Source: Cohaesibacter sp. (GTDB lineage Bacteria > Pseudomonadota > Alphaproteobacteria > Rhizobiales > Cohaesibacteraceae). From it: a stretch of 64,000 nt of DNA. Below, piece after piece: positions 16,734 through 24,714 of this stretch (positions are counted from its first letter, which is position 1; each line of letters opens with the position of its first letter). The translations under genes were made by a program, and so were the position numbers. A model generated the notes under the pieces. The model was not told the origin of the DNA. It was given only the letters and a program-made list of their open reading frames with translations, and did no database searches. The DNA lies in assembly GCA_025800145.1 (NCBI GenBank), contig JAOXSH010000130.1, forward strand, positions 1-64,000, read 5' to 3'.

Positions 16734-18243
16734 TTTTTCTTCTCGATCTGCCTTTGTTGGAACCGCCCTTTTGCTGGCCAGCGTGGCAAGCCCTGCCCTG
16801 ACAAAAGATGGTGATGCGGCACAGCTTTATGCCGACAATTGTGCCGATTGCCATCAGGCTGAACGATTGGGTGGCACGGGCCCTGCTCTCATTCCCCAAA
16901 CCTTGAAGCGCAAAAAACAGGCGCATCTTGCCAAGATCATTGCCAAGGGTCTGGAACAGACACAAATGCCTGCTTTTGGTGAAGATTTGACAGAAAAGCA
17001 GATTGCCGCCCTTGCGGATTATATCAAGCAGCCACTTGGCTCCATCCCCAAATGGGATGAAACGGATATGATGGCAACGCGCGTCTTTAACGAGGCCTAT
17101 AAGCCAGCTGACAAGCCTGTCTTTTCTGGCGATCCGATGAATATTTTCATCGTGGTCGAAACCGGCGATCATCATGCTTCTGTACTGGATGGTGACAGTT
17201 TCACACGCCTTGACCGGTTTGAAACACCTTATGCCTTGCATGGTGGCCCCAAATATACGCCAGATGGCCATTATGTCTTTTTCATGAGCCGTGATGGCTG
17301 GGTAATGAAATATGACGTTTGGTCCCTTCAAGTTGTGGCAAAAATTCGCGTTGGTATCAATTCACGCAACATTGCTATGTCGGCAGATGGTCAGCATTTG
17401 GCCGTTGCAAGCTATTTGCCCCACAATCTGGTGGTGCTCTCTACAAAAGACTTAAACATTGAAAAAATATTCGACGCTCGTGCGGAAAATGGAAATTCTT
17501 CTCGCGTTTCAGCGGTTTATCAGGATCCATTCCATGGTAGATTCATTGTGGCCTTTAAAGATATCGCTGAAGTTTGGGATATTGCGTCACAAAAAGCCAA
17601 GGATGGCAGCCGCGAGCTGTTTGACTTGCGCCGCATCTCCGTTCCCGAACCCTTGGATGATTTCTTTTTTGATCAATCCTATACCCAGCTTATGGGATCG
17701 GCCCGTGACGGCAAAACCGGTATGGCTATTGATATGGCGGACGGTTCTGTTCTGGGCCAGATAAAATTGCCCGGCTTTCCGCATTTGGGATCGGGCATAA
17801 GTTGGAAATGGGGCAATAAACGCGTTATGGCAACGCCACATTTGCGAGAGGCAAAAGTAAGCGTGGTGGATATGGATAGCTGGTCTATTGTGAAAACCAT
17901 TGAGACGGAAGGACCGGGTTTTTTCATGCGCAGCCATGAAAATTCACCTTATGCATGGTCCGGCGTCTTCTTTGGTCCGAATAAAGACAAGATGCATATC
18001 ATTGATAAGAAGACGCTGGAGATCGTCAAGACCTTACAGCCGATTCCCGGAAAGACCGCCGCTCATATCGAATTTGACCGCGATGGCAAACATGCCATTA
18101 TGTCGATATGGGAAAAAGATGGCATGATCATTATTTATGATGCCAAAACCTTTGAAGAGGTCAAGCGCATGAAAATGAGCAAGCCCTCTGGCAAATATAA
18201 TGTTTGGAACAAAATCACCTTCTCGGAAGGGACCAGTCACTGA
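16726..18243 (+). CDS. nirN: NirN, dihydro-heme d1 dehydrogenase
   Basis: This 505-residue periplasmic protein has a signal peptide, a heme c domain with CADCH at residues 39-43, and a C-terminal eight-bladed d1-type propeller. It resembles nitrite reductase NirS, but the details are NirN: the domain junction reads YIKQPLGSIPKW, the propeller has VETGDHHASVLDGD and LHGGPKYTPDG, and the C-terminus is MSKPSGKYNVWNKITFSEGTSH in shortened form (SEGTSH end). NirN oxidises dihydro-heme d1 in the last step and can hand it to NirS. The start at 16726 overlaps the nirJ end. The stop shares bases with the next start (TGATG). It should not be annotated as nitrite reductase. Confidence 0.9.
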   Translation: MANFSSRSAFVGTALLLASVASPALTKDGDAAQLYADNCADCHQAERLGGTGPALIPQTLKRKKQAHLAKIIAKGLEQTQMPAFGEDLTEKQIAALADYIKQPLGSIPKWDETDMMATRVFNEAYKPADKPVFSGDPMNIFIVVETGDHHASVLDGDSFTRLDRFETPYALHGGPKYTPDGHYVFFMSRDGWVMKYDVWSLQVVAKIRVGINSRNIAMSADGQHLAVASYLPHNLVVLSTKDLNIEKIFDARAENGNSSRVSAVYQDPFHGRFIVAFKDIAEVWDIASQKAKDGSRELFDLRRISVPEPLDDFFFDQSYTQLMGSARDGKTGMAIDMADGSVLGQIKLPGFPHLGSGISWKWGNKRVMATPHLREAKVSVVDMDSWSIVKTIETEGPGFFMRSHENSPYAWSGVFFGPNKDKMHIIDKKTLEIVKTLQPIPGKTAAHIEFDRDGKHAIMSIWEKDGMIIIYDAKTFEEVKRMKMSKPSGKYNVWNKITFSEGTSH

Positions 18244-19046
18244 TGGACCATTTGTCGACCTACTCTGATTTTCATCATGCCTTCAATATCATGGCGACCA
18301 AAAGTGTGCTTTTGGTTGCCCATGGAGAACGGGGTGGTCGACAAGACAATGCCGCATTTCTCGAGCTTGCCCAGCATATTGATGCGCGTTTGGATGGTGT
18401 GGAAGTGCAAGCCGGTGTTATGAAAGGCTCTCCCAGTATTCGTAATGGCTGGGACAAACTGACCTCCAAGGATCGGTATATTTATCCATTCTTCATGAGT
18501 GACGGTTTTTTTGTTTCGCGGATTTTGCCCCAAAAAATACGTGAAGCGGTTGGCGATCCAAAAGAGAAACTGACCATGCTGCCGCCTTTTGGCATTTCCC
18601 CGGCCCTTGGCCCGGCTTTGCTGGCCAATTTGCGACAGACCCTTGTTGAGTTGGACCGTGCCGATGAAACGCCGCCCTTGTTGATTGCCGCTCATGGTGC
18701 ATCGATTGACAAGCAATCATCCCGCCGGGCCAATGAACTGGCCAGATTTTTGATGAAAAGCGGCTGCTTTTCCTCGGTCTCTTGTGCTTTTTTGGATGAA
18801 GATCCACATTTAAGAGATGTGGTTACGGATTTGGATTCCAAGAGTTTGGTTTTGCCGCTCTTTAACGGCCTTGGGTCGCATAGCATTGATGATATGGCAG
18901 AGTTGCAAGCCATGAGCCCGCAAAGCTGTCATTATTTGCCCCCAGTTGGCGCAGAAGACTGGGTTGTCGATATTGTTGCCAGAGACATAAGCCGGGCTTT
19001 GTTTGGGACCAGCCATTTCATGGCTCATCAATCCGCAGCACAATAA
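18243..19046 (+). CDS. CbiX/SirB-like sirohydrochlorin chelatase
   Basis: This 267-residue protein has two CbiX/SirB-type half-domains: the first begins SVLLVAHGERGG (about residue 20) and the second LLIAAHGAS (about 155). The paired His residues of these motifs bind metal in sirohydrochlorin cobalto- or ferrochelatases. As the last gene of the heme d1 operon, and coupled to nirN by a TGATG overlap, it probably inserts iron into sirohydrochlorin to make siroheme for NirDLGH. A start at 18291 (MATKSVLL) is also possible. No separate dehydrogenase for precorrin-2 is present here, so that step must come from another locus. Confidence 0.75.
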   Translation: MDHLSTYSDFHHAFNIMATKSVLLVAHGERGGRQDNAAFLELAQHIDARLDGVEVQAGVMKGSPSIRNGWDKLTSKDRYIYPFFMSDGFFVSRILPQKIREAVGDPKEKLTMLPPFGISPALGPALLANLRQTLVELDRADETPPLLIAAHGASIDKQSSRRANELARFLMKSGCFSSVSCAFLDEDPHLRDVVTDLDSKSLVLPLFNGLGSHSIDDMAELQAMSPQSCHYLPPVGAEDWVVDIVARDISRALFGTSHFMAHQSAAQ

Positions 19047-19442
19047 GCCAGCAGACACAGAATAGATACAAATCAGGCTCCAGAGATGGGGCCTTTTTGT
19101 TTTATTCTTTTATGAAGACACAAAAGAGCCCCGGCAGTTTTCTGACCCCTTGCCCGGTCCAAGCGACACAAGGCCAGATGCAAGACTGCCGAGGCGTGGA
19201 ACTGCGAAAACAGCCCCAAAAGCAAAGCATCCTGTCGCATAGATATGCAAAAAGATATGCTGTGCAATCTTGCGCAGAATAACAGCAAGTCTTGTTCTGG
19301 ACACTTGACTATGGTTAAGCTTGCCCGGCTCTATTCCCAATTATTTACACGATCTTGTCAGCCTTGTGTGAGGCGGGAAAAGCGTCAGCCCTTGCTCTGG
19401 TTTGAGCTTCGTCAAGGTTTTTTCTTTGGGATTTGGTGCATT
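19047..19442. other. Intergenic region after the nir operon
   Basis: No convincing gene is seen in this stretch. It opens with an intrinsic terminator for the nir operon (19075-19103) and ends at the family A inverted repeat. The short frames inside lack ribosome binding sites and any recognisable family. Confidence 0.5.
19075..19103 (+). terminator. Terminator of the nir operon
   Basis: AGGCTCC, loop AGAGAT, GGGGCCT (one G-T pair) followed by TTTTTGTTTT forms a plausible intrinsic terminator 29 bases after the chelatase stop codon. Confidence 0.65.
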
Positions 19443-19534
19443 ATACCAACGGCATGAAAGATTGACCCATAGGGTGCCTTGCCAGTAAACCATTTCAAGG
19501 CATCCTATGGGTCAATCTTTCATGCCGTTGGTAT
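19443..19534. repeat. Family A element, complete 39-bp inverted repeat
   Basis: Arms at 19443-19481 and 19496-19534 are complementary over 39 bases with one mismatch, around a 14-base spacer. The termini read ATACCAACGGCATGAAAG. It is non-coding and has the structure of a miniature inverted-repeat element or large hairpin. Related copies lie at 10.7, 21.6, 41.9, 48.3, 51.1 and 57.0 kb. Confidence 0.9.
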
Positions 19535-19567
19535 TATATTCGCAACACAGCAACAATAGGAGGCATT

Positions 19568-20173
19568 GTGACTTTTTCAAAAAAATCAAAGCCTTCCCGG
19601 CAATCCAAACGGCTTTGGAACTGGATTATGCTTGTGCCCCTTGTTGCAGCTGTCTTTGCCTTTTTCCTCATTGCAAAGACCGAAGAGCCGCCTGCTATTG
19701 GCGGGCCTTTTGAGCTGGTTATGGCGGACGGCTCTGCCATTACCGAAAAAGCGCTGGATGGGTATTTTACCTTCATCTATTTTGGTTATACGGCCTGCCC
19801 GGATGTGTGTCCGACATCGCTTGCAACCCTCTCGTCAGCGCTGGATGCTTTCTCAAAAGACGATCAGCAGAAAACCCAGACGCTTTTTGTCTCTGTCGAT
19901 CCCGACCGGGATCATGGCGAAGATCTGGATGACTATGCCAAGACCTTTCATGAGACCTTTATGGGGGTCACAGGCAGCCGGGCGCAAATTGATCAAATGG
20001 TGGCTGCTTATAAATCCTATTACAAGATCGACAAATCGGACGATCCCGATCTGTATCCGGTCGATCATGCTTCCATCATTTATCTGATGGATCGCAATGG
20101 GCGCTATGTCTCGCATTTTACCCATAATGCCCCGCCGGAACGGATCCAAAAAAAGCTTCAGGAACTTCTCTAA
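19568..20173 (+). CDS. Sco1/SenC family copper chaperone
   Basis: This 201-residue protein has one N-terminal membrane anchor (about residues 17-36) and a periplasmic thioredoxin-like domain. The copper-binding residues of Sco1 are present: Cys77 and Cys81 in TACPDVCPTS and His167 in PVDHASI. Sco1 proteins deliver copper or adjust thiols at CuA sites of cytochrome oxidase and, in denitrifiers, of NosZ. The start is a GTG with TAGGAGG just upstream. The family A hairpin lies 33 bases before the gene. A second Sco1-type protein is encoded at 37745-38434, and its position in the nos region suggests the two may serve different targets. Confidence 0.9.
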   Translation: MTFSKKSKPSRQSKRLWNWIMLVPLVAAVFAFFLIAKTEEPPAIGGPFELVMADGSAITEKALDGYFTFIYFGYTACPDVCPTSLATLSSALDAFSKDDQQKTQTLFVSVDPDRDHGEDLDDYAKTFHETFMGVTGSRAQIDQMVAAYKSYYKIDKSDDPDLYPVDHASIIYLMDRNGRYVSHFTHNAPPERIQKKLQELL

Positions 20174-20233
20174 TCTCATTGGCCTTGGCCAGAGGCATCT
20201 TGCGCTTTATTGGCGCAATAAAAGGATAGAAAC

Positions 20234-20770
20234 ATGCAAAACCGATCCACCAAATTATCAGTCTTTGCGGCGCTTGCCCTACCCTTTGTCAGCTTGGCTT
20301 TGGCATCAAGCCCAGCTCATGCCATAAAGATAGAAGATCCTGCCCATATTCAATGGATTTATCTGGCAGGAAAGGCCGTACCAGACAGTCTTTATTCTGC
20401 GGGCAAAAGTGCCGATCAAATTGTTCGGGTCTGCCGGGTGCGGCATCGCAAGGATTTTGAAATTGGCTATCTGAAGGACAGTTTTTGCCAGATTGGCGGA
20501 GATGGCATGAGCCGCCCTTATAGTGAATATGAAGTACTGATCTTTGCCAAACAAACCGCCTGGCAGGCGGCCAAGCGTCGTCAATTGCCACCCAATGCGC
20601 AGGATGTCAGTGCGGGCACGCTGCGCGCAGATCGCACGCTCTATATGTGTCGGATCGCCTATGAAGGGGCTATTACGGTAGGCACGATCAATAGTGAGGG
20701 CTATTGCATTACTGGCTATAAAACCGGTGAATTGAAATCTGACGAATTTGACATTCTCGTGCGCAAGTAA
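20234..20770 (+). CDS. Secreted protein with two DM9/DUF3421-like repeats
   Basis: This 178-residue protein has a clear signal peptide (residues 1-30, cleavage after AHA) and two similar blocks. The first runs VRVCRVRHRKDFEIGYLKDSFCQI to YSEYEVLI. The second runs LYMCRIAYEGAITVGTINSEGYCIT to SDEFDILV. The Cys-Arg start, Gly-x-hydrophobic middle and Tyr-Glu-hydrophobic end resemble DM9 (DUF3421) repeats, sugar-binding modules better known from animals. That assignment is from pattern memory and moderate. Each block has two cysteines that could pair in the periplasm. It lies between sco1 and ubiE with gaps of 60 and 36 bases and may share their transcript. Its role is unknown. Confidence 0.55.
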   Translation: MQNRSTKLSVFAALALPFVSLALASSPAHAIKIEDPAHIQWIYLAGKAVPDSLYSAGKSADQIVRVCRVRHRKDFEIGYLKDSFCQIGGDGMSRPYSEYEVLIFAKQTAWQAAKRRQLPPNAQDVSAGTLRADRTLYMCRIAYEGAITVGTINSEGYCITGYKTGELKSDEFDILVRK

Positions 20771-20806
20771 TCTCTGCCTCTTTCGATTGATCTATATGAG
20801 GATTGT

Positions 20807-21607
20807 ATGGACCAGCCTTCCCAGATCTCTGTCTCATCCAATGAGGATGAGACAGCGCCTCCTCTTTGCGCTTTGGACCGTATCAGCAGTGCCTTTGGCA
20901 GTCAGCAAGTCAGCCCTAAAGTGCGCAAAGAGAATATTCATGCGCTGTTTCAGTCAATCGCCTCTCGTTATGATCTAATGAATGATTTGATGAGCGGGGG
21001 AATGCATCGGCTTTGGAAAAAGCATTTTGTCTTACAAGTCACAGCAGACGTTGCAGGCCCCATCTATGATGTTGCAGGCGGCACGGGAGACATTGCCAGC
21101 CTGTTGCGGGATCATCTACCCGATCGTGACATTCATATTCTCGATCCCTCGTCAAGAATGCTGGATGTCGCAAAAGCACGTCTTGGTGATCAATGCCACT
21201 ATCTGGAAGCACACGCCGAAGACTGGCCTTTAGAGGATTACTCCATTGCGGGCGCAACCCTGTCTTTTGGCTTGCGCAATTTTACCCGACCCAGCCTTGC
21301 TTTTAAAGAGATTGGCCGGGTTCTGAAAATCGGGGGGCGGTTGCATATTCTGGAATTTTCGCAACCGGATCCATGGCTGGCGCCTTTTTATCGGCTCTAT
21401 GCCCGGCTGGTTATTCCTGCTATTGGAGCCTTGGTGACCGGCAATCGCGGTGCCTATCGCTATCTGGTCGATTCGATTGCGACTTTCCCGTCCGTTGATG
21501 AGGTCAGCGAAGCCTTGGAACTCTCAGATCTTCGCGTTATACGGACTGAAAAAATCCTGTTTGGTATCGCCGCTCTTCATATTGCCGAGAAGCCAGAGCC
21601 ACGATAG
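20807..21607 (+). CDS. ubiE: UbiE/MenG quinone C-methyltransferase
   Basis: This 266-residue SAM-dependent methyltransferase belongs to the UbiE/MenG/COQ5 family. The family motif YDLMNDLMSGGMHRLWK lies near residues 56-72, followed by the SAM-binding motif DVAGGTGDIA (about 88-97) and GLRNFTRPSLAFKEIGRVLKIGG (about 157-179). The enzyme methylates demethylmenaquinone or the ubiquinone benzoquinol intermediate, and the sequence cannot tell which. The ATG at 20807 follows ATGAGGA as a ribosome binding site. The N-terminal 35 residues before the conserved core are longer than in E. coli UbiE. It is followed directly by a nested repeat element and then by menA, which suggests a menaquinone role. 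Confidence 0.85.
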   Translation: MDQPSQISVSSNEDETAPPLCALDRISSAFGSQQVSPKVRKENIHALFQSIASRYDLMNDLMSGGMHRLWKKHFVLQVTADVAGPIYDVAGGTGDIASLLRDHLPDRDIHILDPSSRMLDVAKARLGDQCHYLEAHAEDWPLEDYSIAGATLSFGLRNFTRPSLAFKEIGRVLKIGGRLHILEFSQPDPWLAPFYRLYARLVIPAIGALVTGNRGAYRYLVDSIATFPSVDEVSEALELSDLRVIRTEKILFGIAALHIAEKPEPR

Positions 21608-21613
21608 GTTGTT

Positions 21614-21945
21614 ATACCAACGAGTAGAAATAATGACTTATATGACCGGGTTTTCTGGGCTTTCTGGGTTTTCTGGCAAGAAGCTTTTGCTACCATGGTC
21701 TGGTTGACCACACAGCAAGAGCGACGCAGTCCAGAAAGCCCAGAAAACCGGCCTTAGCTACCTTGAAATGGCTCACTGATCTGCGTTGTTTTTCTAGTGC
21801 GCGTCTCATTGGATTGTCTTGAAAATCCAACGAAAAAGGTTCGCATCAAAAAAGAAAATGCCCCAGCATTGTCCGATCGAGCCGACGCCTTGCCAGTCAA
21901 CCATTTAAAGGCATCCTATGGGTCATTATTTCTACTCGTTGGTAT
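21614..21945. repeat. Family A variant element with nested inverted repeats
   Basis: Terminal inverted repeats of 24 perfect bases (ATACCAACGAGTAGAAATAA and onward) bound a 332-bp non-coding element between ubiE and menA. Inside is a second inverted repeat of about 22 bases (CCGGGTTTTCTGGGCTTTCT near 21646 and its complement near 21731). A third segment near 21890-21930 resembles the centre of the 19.4-kb element. No transposase is encoded. Confidence 0.85.
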
Positions 21946-21973
21946 TAGCCGGTTTCAATCTCAGGAGAGATGC

Positions 21974-22894
21974 ATGGCGCGAAAGCCTGAGCCAAGTCCA
22001 TTCACCATTCCCAGCGGCCTTGCTGCGCGATGGCTGGCTGCAATGCGCCCCAAAACATTGTCGCTCTCTTTGGGACCCGTTGTGCTGGCCTTGATGATTG
22101 CTATTTCAGAGGGGCAAAACGTTCCGTGGTTTGTCTCTGCCTTGATTCTGATCGCAGTTCTTTGCATTCAGATTGCCACCAATCTTTGGAATGATGCAGC
22201 GGACGCGGCCAGTGGGCTGGATGACAGAGCAACACGTCTTGGCCCGCCCCGCATGACCTCTTTGGGGCTTTTGCGCCCAATCGAGGTTCGGATCGCGTCT
22301 TTTGTTTTTCTGGCTTTGGCCGCTCTTTGCGGATTATGGCTGATTCATTTTGGTGGATGGCCGATTTTTGCCATTGGCGCGATGGGGATTATTTGCGCCC
22401 TGCTCTATTCCAGCGGCCCCTATCCGATTGCCGCCTCACCGTTTGGCGAATGCCTTGTTCTGATCTTTTTTGGCCTTTTGGCCGTTGCAGGCAGTCATTA
22501 TCTGCTCACGGGCATGTGGTCGCCTTTTGCATTTCTGGCCGGTTTTTATGCAGGGTTACCTGCCGCCGGGGTCTTGACCATCAACAATCACCGAGACCGA
22601 GAAGGCGATATAAAAGGCGGACGCAAAACCTTGGCCATTTTACTGGGGCATGATCAGACACAGCATTTTTATATGCTGATCATGAGCCTCTCTGCCTTTG
22701 GACCTTGGCATCTCAGCCATTTTTCCGCTAATGGCTTACTGATATCCTGTCTCTTGCTTGTCGTGGTCTGGTTGATCCCTATTCGCGCTTTACGCCATAT
22801 TGAAAGGGGTCAAGGCTTGAATAAGGTGCTTGCACAAACCGCTGCCTTTCAAATGCTCTGGATTGCGCTGTTTGGGATTGTTCTTTTCGCCTGA
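21974..22894 (+). CDS. menA: MenA-like UbiA-family prenyltransferase
   Basis: This 306-residue integral membrane protein belongs to the UbiA superfamily and most resembles 1,4-dihydroxy-2-naphthoate prenyltransferase (MenA). The first Asp-rich motif is NDAADAASGLDDRATRLG (about residues 72-89) and the second NNHRDREGDIKGGRKTLAI (about 200-218). These bind the prenyl diphosphate through magnesium. About eight to nine hydrophobic helices are visible. The ATG at 21974 follows AGGAGAG; a longer frame would begin inside the repeat element and is rejected. Most alphaproteobacteria use only ubiquinone, so a MenA-like enzyme here is notable. Clade II nos systems elsewhere are linked to menaquinol. 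No other men genes are in the window. Confidence 0.75.
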   Translation: MARKPEPSPFTIPSGLAARWLAAMRPKTLSLSLGPVVLALMIAISEGQNVPWFVSALILIAVLCIQIATNLWNDAADAASGLDDRATRLGPPRMTSLGLLRPIEVRIASFVFLALAALCGLWLIHFGGWPIFAIGAMGIICALLYSSGPYPIAASPFGECLVLIFFGLLAVAGSHYLLTGMWSPFAFLAGFYAGLPAAGVLTINNHRDREGDIKGGRKTLAILLGHDQTQHFYMLIMSLSAFGPWHLSHFSANGLLISCLLLVVVWLIPIRALRHIERGQGLNKVLAQTAAFQMLWIALFGIVLFA

Positions 22895-22946
22895 CAGCTA
22901 CTCATCTGATAACCACTTATCTCATCTGGCGCTCCCTGCCAGCGTT

Positions 22947-23088
22947 AGAGCCTAATTTAAAAGTCCTAAGCCGACCCTCTCCCCCTCCCAGACCACCCGT
23001 CATGGTACCCTCATGGGCGGCCTGGGAGGGGGAGAGGGTCGGATATGCCGCCTAAAAGTCTCACTCGGAGACTCTTAAATCGGGCACT
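22947..23088. repeat. Family C element with long internal hairpin
   Basis: Related ends AGAGCCTAATTTAAAAGTC and (reverse) AGTGCCCGATTTAAGAGTC bound a 142-bp non-coding element after menA. The interior is a GC-rich inverted repeat of about 28 bases per arm (CCGACCCTCTCCCCCTCCCA and its complement). A near-identical interior occurs at 40.9 and 41.7 kb. Confidence 0.85.
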
Positions 23089-23117
23089 TATGGCTCACAG
23101 GGTTTGTCTTTGGGAAA

Positions 23118-23669
23118 TTAATTGGCTTTTTTCATGCCGTCTTTCTTCATTTCACCATGCTTCATTTTGGAATGGTCCATCTTGGAGTGATTCATTTTTG
23201 AATGATCCATACCCGGTGCCATCATGGCACCAACCTTGCCGACTTCCACCTCGACGGTGACTTTGCCCGCTTTCTCGAATGTCAGTTCAACCGGGAATTT
23301 CTGACCTTTTTTCAAAGGCTCATGCAATTTCATGAACATCACATGATAGCTACCGGGCTTGAGTGCCACTTCGCCTTTGGCTGGCACAGGGATGCCGTCT
23401 TTCACTTCGCGCATACGCATCACATCACCATCCATGATGTGTGTGTGCAACTCGGTGCGTGCTGCGACATTGGAGCTGGCAGAAAGCAAACGATCTGCAT
23501 CGCCTTTGTTTTTGATCATCATGAAACCACCACCGGCTTTGGCTTTACCGGCAGAGGCACGGGCAAAGGCACCTGAAATGGTTAAATCACCAGCCATAAT
23601 ATCAGCAGCCATTGCTGGAGAGAGCGCCATAAGGGACGCAACAAGAGCGGTTGCAAGGGTCTTTTTCAT
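23118..23669 (-). CDS. PCu(A)C periplasmic copper chaperone
   Basis: This 183-residue secreted protein (signal peptide to AMA, residues 1-21) is a PCu(A)C-type Cu(I) chaperone. The family copper site of His, Met and a later His-x-Met is present: His75 and Met86 in ELHTHIMDGDVMRMREV and His109 with Met111 in GSYHVMFM. The C-terminal tail is a string of HSKM-type repeats (MDHSKMNHSKMDHSKMKHGEM), rich in His and Met and able to bind extra copper. PCu(A)C loads CuA centres, often with Sco1. Its position between sco1/menA and nosZ points to NosZ copper supply. Two ATG codons are adjacent; the second is favoured by spacing from AGG. Confidence 0.88.
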   Translation of the reverse strand: MKKTLATALVASLMALSPAMAADIMAGDLTISGAFARASAGKAKAGGGFMMIKNKGDADRLLSASSNVAARTELHTHIMDGDVMRMREVKDGIPVPAKGEVALKPGSYHVMFMKLHEPLKKGQKFPVELTFEKAGKVTVEVEVGKVGAMMAPGMDHSKMNHSKMDHSKMKHGEMKKDGMKKAN

Positions 23670-23994
23670 CATTTTTCCTATCGATATCAGGATCACAAAA
23701 AGGATTCGTTAGAGAGAGAGAGGATTTGGCACAACGCCAAATGCCCAGAATTTGGGGGAGAAAAGGCAAACCAATATCCTGTTGATGGGTCTTTCCACAT
23801 CTGAAGACACCATCAAGCTAGGCTTGATCTCTTGAAAGTCACAGATATTTTGCAGCATCTGTGATGATTTATCTGCTCTGGGGTCTGGCTATGAGGGTCT
23901 GGATATGGGAAGCGCTTGAAAGCATGTGTGCGAAGGGGCAGGACGCACCAAAAGCCACAAATCTGCTTCATACAGCCATGCGCAGATAGAATGA
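23670..23994. other. Intergenic region between two copper-related genes
   Basis: No gene, element end or terminator with a clear T tract was recognised. A purine-rich AGAGAGAGAGAGG lies near 23711-23724, and a GATTTGGC/GCCAAATG pair lies near 23725-23745. Confidence 0.4.
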
Positions 23995-24426
23995 TCAGGC
24001 AAATTTGGGAGGGTCGCGTCCCAGATTGTCAGACACTGTTGGTTCTGTTTTGACAATCTGCTCTCGCTTGAGAGGTTTCAGGCTTAGAAAAGCACCCCAG
24101 TCCGGGGTGTTTGGCATGTCCAGCAAATTGGCCAAAGCGGCTCCATCGGCGCTTAGGACCATGCAATAGGGACATTTATAAAAGGGAGCTGGCGGTGTTT
24201 GCTGATCCTGCTCATCCTCTGCCATTAACGTGGCCATCGAGGCCACTTGCTGGCAAATAACAAGGGGAATCCCGTCTTCATCGACGGTGATGGCCAGCCC
24301 CAAAGGCAGGGCCGCACGCAAGCTCAGTGCAAAGAGAATAAGGGCGAGCGCAAAGGCATTCAGCCCCCCTCTTCGCTTGGAAAGAGAGGGTGCATTTATC
24401 TTAAATGTCTTTTTAAAATCAAACAT
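23995..24426 (-). CDS. DUF2946-like small membrane/periplasmic protein
   Basis: This 143-residue protein has a basic N-terminus, one hydrophobic segment (about residues 24-45) that could be a signal or anchor, and a CPYCMVLS motif near residues 86-93. That pattern matches DUF2946 proteins, which are commonly encoded beside copper chaperones and copper-related genes; function is not established. The CxxC pair could bind copper or be redox active. It is transcribed toward the PCu(A)C gene, and their joint position before nosZ suggests a copper-handling role. This is contextual inference. Confidence 0.6.
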   Translation of the reverse strand: MFDFKKTFKINAPSLSKRRGGLNAFALALILFALSLRAALPLGLAITVDEDGIPLVICQQVASMATLMAEDEQDQQTPPAPFYKCPYCMVLSADGAALANLLDMPNTPDWGAFLSLKPLKREQIVKTEPTVSDNLGRDPPKFA

Positions 24427-24547
24427 TTAAAATTCAATCTCACTCTTATGACATGACGTAACAGTTTGCACCATCATAGCTATGCTAAGACGGTTTTGCA
24501 CCTGTGACAAGATGGCCCAAGGATGACAATCCAAAAGTTTTTTTGCC

Positions 24548-24561
24548 TTGATGATCGTCAA
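24548..24561 (+). promoter_or_regulatory. Dnr/Fnr-type operator upstream of nosZ
   Basis: TTGATGATCGTCAA matches the TTGAT/C-N4-G/ATCAA consensus with both half-sites intact. It is about 154 bases before the nosZ start, so a long untranslated leader would follow. Regulation by the local Dnr-like protein or an Fnr protein is expected. Confidence 0.75.
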
Positions 24562-24714
24562 GTAGCAAATGCGCAGCCACGCCCAATATGAGCGCGCGTG
24601 TTTTCGCACATTACGAATTTGTTGGACGTAATGTTCTCTTGCGATGCAATTCTGGCACCATGCCTCCATGCGGTTGCCCGAATTGGTCGCATTCAAATGT
24701 AAGGGGCACTTACA

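Noticed and set aside
16726..18243. Possible cytochrome cd1 nitrite reductase (NirS)
   Set aside because: The heme c domain plus d1-type propeller fits both, but the length (505 residues), the domain junction and the SEGTSH C-terminus match NirN, not NirS.
21797..21973. N-terminal extension of MenA
   Set aside because: The extra 59 codons lie in the family A repeat element. An ATG with AGGAGAG in front begins the conserved protein at 21974.
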